This document shows positions 58,778-64,000 of a stretch of 64,000 nucleotides of DNA, one piece after another; position 1 is the first letter of the stretch, and each line of letters starts with the position of its first letter. The stretch is from Yoonia sp. R2331 (GTDB lineage Bacteria > Pseudomonadota > Alphaproteobacteria > Rhodobacterales > Rhodobacteraceae), in contig NZ_JBGCUN010000001.1 of NCBI RefSeq assembly GCF_041103235.1, forward strand, positions 1,178,001 to 1,242,000, read 5' to 3'. The position numbers and the translations under genes are program-made. The notes under the pieces were generated by a model that saw only the letters and a list, made by a program, of their open reading frames with translations, was not told the origin of the DNA and ran no database searches.

Positions 58778-60178
58778 GTGTTGGATATGTATGTTGACCC
58801 CGCGGGCGATTTTCACAGTCGCTATCGGTTCATTCTGTTAGCGCAACGGCTGCGGCGGCCGTTGGCGGCGATGTCAGTCTTGCTGGGGTTGGCCGGGTTG
58901 CTGTTGCCCTTTGTGGCGCCAGAAGATGTTGTGCGCGCGATCATGGGCGACGCGGTGACCCATCCGGCCACCGCTGTGGGCCTGCTTTTTCTGGCCGGTG
59001 GGTTGATAAGCTATCGCCCGCAACGCCCGACGCCGGTGTGGCGCTATGCGATGTCTGGCACGATGCTGTGCGGGCTGGTGGTGCTTTTGGCCATGCGGCT
59101 TTTCGTGGCGTCAGGCGGCGAGGCGGGGGCCATTATTGCGCCGATCTTGGCGTCATTCTCTGGCATGGGATCAGACACTGCATTGGTTCTGGCCTTGTTC
59201 TTTGCCTCTGCCATCACCCGCCGCCACGCGGGCCGCGCCGGGCTGGCGTTGGCGCTGATGGGCGTGGCGGTTTTGGTTTGCGACGTGCTGGCGCTGAGCT
59301 TTGGGGCGGATTTGTTTGAAGGGCAGATGGCGGTGTCGACGCTGATCGCCCTGGTGCCGGCGGCCTTGGCGGTGTTGACACTTTACGCGCATCGGCCTTT
59401 TGCGCGGGTGCTGCTGCTGGCCGGGCCGGTGGGGCTTCGGACCCGTGTGATGTTGGTGGTTGGGTTTTTTGTGCCGCTGTTGGGGGGGATCGTACTGCAC
59501 CGGATGGTCGGTGTGCCGGACAGGCTGATCCCGGCTGAGGCCCTTGTGATCGGGGTGATCCTGCTAAGCACTTGCACAGTGGCGCTGGCATCGGGGTTTC
59601 AGCAAGAGCGCGCCGAACGCGCACGCCGGATGCTGAGCGCGGAGTTGCACCGCATGGCGACGATGGACCAACTGACAGGGGTGTTGAACCGCAATGGGAT
59701 CAAGGCCGCCTTGCAGGCCCAGTGGACCCGGTTTCAAACCGAGAACAAGCCATGCCATGTGATCCTGTTTGATCTGGACCATTTCAAGCAGATCAACGAC
59801 AGGTTGGGCCATGATGCGGGCGACCGGGTGTTAGCGACAGTGGGCCGCCTGACAAAGGCGCAGTTACGCAATGGTGACGCCGTGGGCCGCTGGGGCGGAG
59901 AGGAGTTTCTGGTGGTCACCGGCGCTGACACCGAGGCGCAGGCCACGACGCTGGCCGAACGGTTGCGCAGCACGATTGCGGCGAAAGTCGCGGGCGCTGC
60001 GGGCTACCCTACGCATCTGGGACCGGTCACAGCATCCTTTGGGGTTGCCGCGATGCTGGTCAGCGACGACAGCCCCAATCAGGTGATCAAGCGCGCCGAT
60101 CTGGCGCTGTATCGGGCCAAGGACGCCGGTCGCAATCAAGCGTTTCTGGACCACAAAAAACTGACAGCGGCCGCCTGA
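58778..60178 (+). CDS. Membrane diguanylate cyclase (GGDEF domain)
   Basis: The 466-residue protein makes cyclic di-GMP. The first 290 residues contain about eight hydrophobic helices. The C-terminal GGDEF domain begins at LHRMATMDQLTGVLNRNGIKAAL and has the active motif GGEEF in GRWGGEEFLVVTGAD, with the product-inhibition RxxD site (RNGD) five residues before. Both substrate and inhibitory sites look intact, so it should be an active, feedback-controlled cyclase. The start is uncertain: GTG 58778, TTG 58781 or ATG 58787. No phosphodiesterase domain is fused. Confidence 0.9.
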   Translation: MLDMYVDPAGDFHSRYRFILLAQRLRRPLAAMSVLLGLAGLLLPFVAPEDVVRAIMGDAVTHPATAVGLLFLAGGLISYRPQRPTPVWRYAMSGTMLCGLVVLLAMRLFVASGGEAGAIIAPILASFSGMGSDTALVLALFFASAITRRHAGRAGLALALMGVAVLVCDVLALSFGADLFEGQMAVSTLIALVPAALAVLTLYAHRPFARVLLLAGPVGLRTRVMLVVGFFVPLLGGIVLHRMVGVPDRLIPAEALVIGVILLSTCTVALASGFQQERAERARRMLSAELHRMATMDQLTGVLNRNGIKAALQAQWTRFQTENKPCHVILFDLDHFKQINDRLGHDAGDRVLATVGRLTKAQLRNGDAVGRWGGEEFLVVTGADTEAQATTLAERLRSTIAAKVAGAAGYPTHLGPVTASFGVAAMLVSDDSPNQVIKRADLALYRAKDAGRNQAFLDHKKLTAAA

Positions 60179-60339
60179 TCGCGCAGGTGGCACGGGTTTG
60201 GTCGGGTATTCCTGACCCCGAAGCAGGCCAGAGTATGGAAACCCCCACTGTTGCGCAGGCAGGGGGGCGTTAAGTTAAATCCCAAGAGATGCAGTCCCAA
60301 GCGGCGCTGCAAGATACCGAAAAGATTGGGATTTTCACC

Positions 60340-60774
60340 ATGCTGGCCACACGTACCCTGCGCGAGCGCATTCTACAGACCTGCGCCTTTGAGGCGATTG
60401 GCATTGCCTGCGTCACCCCATTGTTCATGGCGTTCTACGGCGGGCACGCCAGCGAAAGCCTGGCGCTGATGATCGCCATATCACTGGCGGTGATGATCTG
60501 GGCCCCGCTTTACGGGTTCATCTTTGACCGGATCGAGGGCCGCCGCACCGGGCGTGTCGCAAGCGACCGACCCAACGCGGTGCGGGTTCTGCACGCGGTT
60601 CTGTACGAGTTGACTGCCGTCAGCGTCACGCTGCCGCTGGCGATGGCGATTGGCGGGCTGACATTCGGTCAGGCCATTGGGCTGAACATTTGGCTGACGC
60701 TGTTCTACGTGGCCTACGCCTATGGCTTTTTCCTGATTTACGACCGGCTGCGCCCGGTGCGGAGGGCATCATGA
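60340..60774 (+). CDS. PACE family efflux transporter
   Basis: The 144-residue membrane protein has four helices in two repeats of the bacterial transmembrane-pair type: RILQTCAFEAIGIACVTPLF and MIWAPLYGFIFDRIEGRR in the first, RVLHAVLYELTAVSVTLPLAMA and YGFFLIYDRLRP in the second. The conserved E in FEAIG and YELTA matches proteobacterial antimicrobial compound efflux (PACE/AceI) proteins, which extrude biocides such as chlorhexidine. The ATG at 60340 is preferred over ATG 60289 because the first helix follows directly. Confidence 0.85.
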   Translation: MLATRTLRERILQTCAFEAIGIACVTPLFMAFYGGHASESLALMIAISLAVMIWAPLYGFIFDRIEGRRTGRVASDRPNAVRVLHAVLYELTAVSVTLPLAMAIGGLTFGQAIGLNIWLTLFYVAYAYGFFLIYDRLRPVRRAS

Positions 60775-60878
60775 TTGTCACGGCCTTATGCGGCAAATCG
60801 CAGTGCTGGCAGATGTGGATCAATGTGCCAGTCCCGACACCTAAACCGGCACGGCGGCTTTATCTGGTGCGCAGCTGA
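60771..60878 (+). CDS. Possible 35-codon gene overlapping the PACE stop
   Basis: ATG overlaps the PACE gene stop (ATGA) and follows GGAGGGCATC, a strong ribosome site at good spacing. The 35-residue peptide (MIVTALCGKSQCWQMWINV, then PVPTPKPARRLYLVRS) has no recognised motif. It may be an expressed coupled microprotein or chance; conservation in related strains would settle it. Confidence 0.3.
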   Translation: MIVTALCGKSQCWQMWINVPVPTPKPARRLYLVRS

Positions 60879-60906
60879 TCCTCCCCCAGCGCGTGCACCG
60901 ATCGGG

Positions 60907-61986
60907 TCAGGGGGATTTGAAGTGCTTTGACAGCTTCAACCCCTGACCCTGATAATTCGATTTGATATCAACACCATAAAGTGCGGCGGGCAGGGCGGCC
61001 ATCTGTTCGTAGATCAACCGCCCGACAACCTGACCATGTTCCAGCACAAAGGGGGCTTCGTGGCAGCGCACTTCGAGCACGCCGCGTGAGCCGGTGCCAC
61101 CGGCCCCAGCCCAGCCAAAGCCGGGATCAAAGAACCCGGCGTAGTGCACGCGGAACTCTCCGACCATGGCCAGATAGGGGGCCATTTCAGCCGCTTGCAT
61201 CGGCGGGATCGCGATGCTTTCGCGGCTGACGAGGATGTAGAAGGCACCGGGGTCAAGGATGATCCAGCCGTCGGTCGCATGGACCGGTTCCCAATAATCG
61301 GCGGGGTCGTAGTGGTTGAGTTTGCCCAGATCGACAACGCCGGTGTGCGGTTTGGCACGGTAACCGACAAGCGTGCCGCTGTCGGGTTTGAGGTCGACCG
61401 AAAAGCCAAGACCGTCGGAAATGACCGGATCACCGTCCACGATGGGGGTATCGGCGTGCAGGGCGCGCAGGGCGGCGTCCGACATGCGGGTGTCGCCGTT
61501 GCGAAAGATGATCTGGTTGAGCATCTGCCCGGTTTGAGCGACGACAGAAAAACTGCGCGGACAAATCTCAACATAAAGTGGGCCGGAGTAGCCCGCAGGC
61601 ACGCGGTCAAATTCGGTCCCGTGGTCGGTGATGATCCGGGTCAGAAGATCAAGCCGCCCGATAGAAGATTTGGCAGAGGCGGCGGCGGTCATGGCCTGCG
61701 GCAGATCAAGCGATTCCAGCAGGGGCACCACATAGACGCAGCCTTTTTCGAGCACGGCGCCATCAGTCAGCGGAATCTCGTGCATCTGAAAGTCGGCCAG
61801 CCGGTCGGTCACTGTGCGGCTTTGCCCCGCCAGAAACGAGGCGCGAACGCGGTAGGCTACGGGCCCAAGGCGCAGATCAAGCGAGGCGGGTTGCACCTGG
61901 CCATCGGCAATGGGGGCGGTCGCAGTGATCGCGCCTGCGGTGATCAGGTCTGTGATCTGGTGATCGGCTAAAACGCCCTGATCCAT
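60907..61986 (-). CDS. dcd: 2'-deoxycytidine 5'-triphosphate deaminase, long two-domain form
   Basis: This enzyme deaminates dCTP to dUTP on the route to dTMP. At 359 residues it is nearly twice the usual Dcd size: residues about 1-180 hold the first copy (VQPASLDLRLGPVAYRVRASF, SSIGRLDLLTRIITDHGTEFDRVP) and residues about 190-359 a second fold with FYILVSRESIAIPPMQAAEM, HYAGFFDPGFGW and GVLEVRCHEAPFVLEHGQVVGRLIYEQM. Long fused forms occur in alphaproteobacteria. The ATG at 61986 follows GGGGGACGAC; GTG 61998 is less likely. Confidence 0.85.
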   Translation of the reverse strand: MDQGVLADHQITDLITAGAITATAPIADGQVQPASLDLRLGPVAYRVRASFLAGQSRTVTDRLADFQMHEIPLTDGAVLEKGCVYVVPLLESLDLPQAMTAAASAKSSIGRLDLLTRIITDHGTEFDRVPAGYSGPLYVEICPRSFSVVAQTGQMLNQIIFRNGDTRMSDAALRALHADTPIVDGDPVISDGLGFSVDLKPDSGTLVGYRAKPHTGVVDLGKLNHYDPADYWEPVHATDGWIILDPGAFYILVSRESIAIPPMQAAEMAPYLAMVGEFRVHYAGFFDPGFGWAGAGGTGSRGVLEVRCHEAPFVLEHGQVVGRLIYEQMAALPAALYGVDIKSNYQGQGLKLSKHFKSP

Positions 61987-62004
61987 GTCGTCCCCCACGA
62001 TAGC

Positions 62005-62029
62005 AAAACGCCCGCGACGGACGCGGGCG
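62005..62029 (-). terminator. Terminator after tRNA-Pro
   Basis: On the minus strand CGCCCGCG and CGCGGGCG form a perfect eight-base-pair stem with a five-base loop, then TTTT. It lies eight bases past the tRNA CCA end and 19 bases before the dcd start, separating the tRNA transcript from dcd. Confidence 0.82.
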
Positions 62030-62036
62030 GTTTGAT

Positions 62037-62113
62037 TGGTCGGGCTAGCAGGACTCGAACCTGCGACCTTCCGTCCCCCAGACGGACGCGCTACCAGGCT
62101 GCGCTATAGCCCG
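62037..62113 (-). tRNA. tRNA-Pro (GGG anticodon)
   Basis: The minus strand gives a full cloverleaf: acceptor CGGGCTA/TAGCCCG, D arm with AGCGCAGCCTGGTAGCGC, anticodon stem CCGTC/GACGG around the loop TGGGGGA (anticodon GGG), and T arm GCAGG-TTCGAGT-CCTGC. The D arm AGCCTGGTAGC is typical of tRNA-Pro. The CCA end is encoded (62037-62039). It reads codon CCC. Confidence 0.96.
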
Positions 62114-62161
62114 ACTGAGCGCGTGTTTACCCGAAAATCGCGGCAGGGCAAGCCCGAAGTG

Positions 62162-62839
62162 TCAGCTTTGCCGCATCCGGTCGCGCACATCCTGAAGCCG
62201 TGCGACAAGCGGTGCGATCTGGGCAGCCTTGGCGCGCAAGCGGTCGTCGCTGGCGTCGCGGAGGGCTGCAAAAATGCGCGGTTCTGCGGGCGTTTTCGCC
62301 TCGCGCGGGAGGGCCGGTTCAGGGGCCGTTGCTGCAGGGGCTGCGGGCGTATTGACCGGTTCTGCAGGGGCTGTGGGCGGCGGCATGGCGGTCAGCGGTG
62401 TGACATTGTCGGCCACAGGCGTTGGGTCCGGTGCTGCCGCAGGTGCTGCGGTGACAGGGGCGGGGGCCGGTGGTTCAACATCTGCCGGAACGACGGGTGC
62501 CGGTTCAGCCGCCGGGGCCTGTGCCGGTGGCGGCATCGCCGCCTTCACCTCTGGCGCAGATGCGGTGGGATCGGGTGACAGGGCCGCCACATGTTTGACG
62601 CCCTGTTCGCGCAGCAGTTTCTGCGCGCCTTTGATCGTCATGCCCTGTTCGTGCAGCAGGATCTTGATGCCACCCAGAAGCTGCATATCCTCTGGCCGGT
62701 AGTACCGGCGGCCACCTGCGCGTTTGACGGGTTTCACCTGTGCGAACTTGCTTTCCCAGAAACGCAGCACATGGGCGGGCGTATCCAGCCAGTCAGAGAC
62801 TTCAGAGATGGTGCGGAAGGCGTCGCGGGCTTTGGCCAC
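62162..62839 (-). CDS. MerR-family transcriptional regulator
   Basis: The 225-residue protein has an N-terminal MerR winged helix ([45 protein letters not shown] followed by [23 protein letters not shown]) and a long Ala, Pro and Val-rich low-complexity middle, then a basic C-terminal helix ([17 protein letters not shown] and [26 protein letters not shown]). The start is GTG after AGGAGCCGCCC. It lies 15 bases after ihfA, a conserved order; the ligand is unknown. Confidence 0.9.
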   Translation of the reverse strand: MAKARDAFRTISEVSDWLDTPAHVLRFWESKFAQVKPVKRAGGRRYYRPEDMQLLGGIKILLHEQGMTIKGAQKLLREQGVKHVAALSPDPTASAPEVKAAMPPPAQAPAAEPAPVVPADVEPPAPAPVTAAPAAAPDPTPVADNVTPLTAMPPPTAPAEPVNTPAAPAATAPEPALPREAKTPAEPRIFAALRDASDDRLRAKAAQIAPLVARLQDVRDRMRQS

Positions 62840-62854
62840 GGGCGGCTCCTGTCG

Positions 62855-63157
62855 TTATTTCTTGTTGCCTGCCGCAACCCGATCTTTCATCAGGTGGCTT
62901 GGACGGAAGGTCAGAACGCGGCGGGGGTGGATCGGCACCTCTTCCCCGGTCTTGGGGTTGCGGCCCACGCGGGCGGCTTTTTCACGGACCGAGAAGGTGC
63001 CGAAGGACGAGATTTTGACCTGCTCGCCACGCACCAGCGCATCAGAGACATGGGTCAGCACACGTTCAACAAGATCAGCGCTTTCGTTGCGCGACAGGCC
63101 CACCTGGCTGTGGACGGCATCTGCGAGATCCATACGTGTCAAAGTCTTATCGGCCAT
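62855..63157 (-). CDS. ihfA: Integration host factor subunit alpha
   Basis: IHF bends DNA sharply and acts in recombination, replication and transcription. The 100-residue protein has [32 protein letters not shown], the conserved [30 protein letters not shown] with the DNA-contacting arm and proline, and [13 protein letters not shown]. The features separate it from HU and IhfB: the R-NPKTG-EVPI arm and position before merR. ATG follows CAGGGGGAAATT. Confidence 0.94.
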   Translation of the reverse strand: MADKTLTRMDLADAVHSQVGLSRNESADLVERVLTHVSDALVRGEQVKISSFGTFSVREKAARVGRNPKTGEEVPIHPRRVLTFRPSHLMKDRVAAGNKK

Positions 63158-63257
63158 AATTTCCCCCTGCGGTTTCGAAAGACCTTAGGCGGAGGGGATT
63201 TTCAGAGTCAATAACAAGGGCTTGGATGGCGGCGTTAAAGGTGGGCTTTTGCTCAAT

Positions 63258-64000
63258 TTACCAGCGCAGAACCACGGCACCCCAAGCCAGACCGCCGCCG
63301 ATCGCCTCTGTCACGATCAAATCACCGGGTTTGATCTGGCCGTTGGCCTTGCCCACGGACAGGGCCAAGGGGATGGATGCGGCAGAGGTATTGCCGTGAT
63401 CCTGCACGGTGACAACGACGCGATCCATGCCGACGCCCAGCTTTTTGGCGGTGGATTGGATGATGCGGATATTGGCCTGATGCGGAACGACCCAGTCGAC
63501 GTCATCCGCACCCAGGCCTACTTTATCAAGGGCGGTGTGTGCGGTTTGTGCAAGCTTTTCAACGGCGTGGCGGAACACCTCTTTGCCTTCCATGCGGAGG
63601 ACACCGGTGTTTTGAGTGGCAACGCCGCCGTCCACATAGAGCAGGTCGCGGAAGCGTCCGTCCGAATTGAGGTCGGTTGACAGCACGCCGCGGTCGGCGG
63701 CGGTGCCATCACCGGTTTCCGCCGCGAGTACCAGCGCGCCAGCGCCGTCGCCAAAGAGCACGCAGGTGGACCGGTCTGTCCAGTCCATGATGCGGCTGAA
63801 GGTTTCGGCGCCAATGACCAGCACGCGGTCGGCCTGACCGGAGGCGATCAGCGCATTGGCGTTGGTCAGCGCAAAGACAAAGCCCGCGCAAACGGCTTGC
63901 ACATCAAAGGCAAACCCTTTGGTGTTGCCGATATTGGCCTGCACCATCGTGGCCGCAGAGGGAAAGGTCATATCGGCGGTGGAGGTCGCCAACACGATGG
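63258..64000 (-). CDS. fabH: 3-oxoacyl-ACP synthase III FabH, 5' end outside window
   Basis: This enzyme starts fatty acid synthesis by condensing acetyl-CoA with malonyl-ACP. The C-terminal 247 residues or so are in the window; the frame is open through the right edge, so the first 70-80 residues are missing. The catalytic cysteine is in FDVQAVCAGFVFAL, the histidine in WVVPHQANIRI and asparagine in DHGNTSAASIPLALS, a full triad. GAGALVLAAE and GGGLAWGAVVLRW are also conserved. The internal ATG at 63995 is not the true start. Confidence 0.95.
   Translation of the reverse strand, partial: IVLATSTADMTFPSAATMVQANIGNTKGFAFDVQAVCAGFVFALTNANALIASGQADRVLVIGAETFSRIMDWTDRSTCVLFGDGAGALVLAAETGDGTAADRGVLSTDLNSDGRFRDLLYVDGGVATQNTGVLRMEGKEVFRHAVEKLAQTAHTALDKVGLGADDVDWVVPHQANIRIIQSTAKKLGVGMDRVVVTVQDHGNTSAASIPLALSVGKANGQIKPGDLIVTEAIGGGLAWGAVVLRW

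Noticed and set aside
1-64000. CRISPR array, insertion sequence, integrase or rRNA genes
   Set aside because: None was seen on reading; the GTA cluster has no integrase or replication genes and is not an ordinary prophage.

Overview
This window looks like a stretch of chromosome from a marine alphaproteobacterium of the Rhodobacterales, Roseobacter group. The reasons are a complete gene transfer agent (GTA) cluster of the Rhodobacter capsulatus RcGTA type between mltG and cysE, a pyruvate dehydrogenase E1 beta that carries its own lipoyl domain, a VPLPA-type C-terminal sorting tail, a TRAP transporter, and gene orders such as argS-SPOR-nagZ-scpA-scpB-tatABC and ihfA-merR-tRNA-Pro. The genus cannot be fixed from this sequence alone. 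No rRNA, CRISPR array, insertion sequence or recombinase was seen.

Layout. 1-4.5 kb: fatty-acid synthesis genes fabG (5' cut by the window edge), acpP and fabF, then mltG, with an antisense PilZ-like membrane protein gene between acpP and fabF. 4.6-18.8 kb: the GTA structural cluster, from the small terminase through portal, protease, capsid, connectors, tail tube, tape measure, distal tail and hub to the 1304-residue megatron protein, plus a small accessory gene. All frames appear intact and most neighbours overlap or nearly touch. 18.9-26.1 kb: cysE, then on the minus strand pdhA-pdhB-pdhC, an ftsB-like gene, class I aldolase and pgk. 26.2-33.2 kb: two tandem cyclophilins, a DUF3179 protein, a minus-strand set (Rieske oxygenase, small protein, nucleoside hydrolase, GNAT, SelO) and an EF-hand protein. 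33.3-37 kb: the acetolactate synthase genes ilvB and ilvN, separated by an apparently AT-richer DUF2971 gene and preceded by a leader-peptide attenuator. 37-46.5 kb: SH3 lipoprotein, a GST, then an apparent uptake and oxidation cluster (TRAP transporter, flavin reductase, aldo/keto reductase, LLM flavin monooxygenase) facing a GntR regulator and a Gfo/Idh/MocA oxidoreductase. 46.5-58.7 kb: dus, TauE-like permease, PhyH-like oxygenase, WYL regulator, tatABC with a coupled ATPase, a secreted TSP-C-like protein, argS, SPOR, nagZ, scpA, scpB. 58.8-64 kb: a diguanylate cyclase, a PACE-like protein, a two-domain dCTP deaminase, tRNA-Pro(GGG), a MerR regulator, ihfA and fabH (5' part outside the window).

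Main finds. (1) A branched-chain-codon leader peptide, possibly leaderless, with a good promoter and an intrinsic terminator ahead of ilvB: a classic attenuation layout. (2) An element of ATGCACA direct repeats with an 11-bp period followed by CTAACC and GTTAAC, present at two distant places; one copy lies ahead of a strong terminator in a gene-free gap and may mark a small RNA. (3) Palindromes of LacI type sharing TAACGCT upstream of pdhA and of the aldolase gene. (4) A DUF2971 gene lodged in the ilvB-ilvN pair. (5) A two-component flavin monooxygenase and TRAP cluster of unknown substrate with a GntR operator. (6) The complete GTA cluster. All functions are inferred from reading translated sequence; no database search was run.
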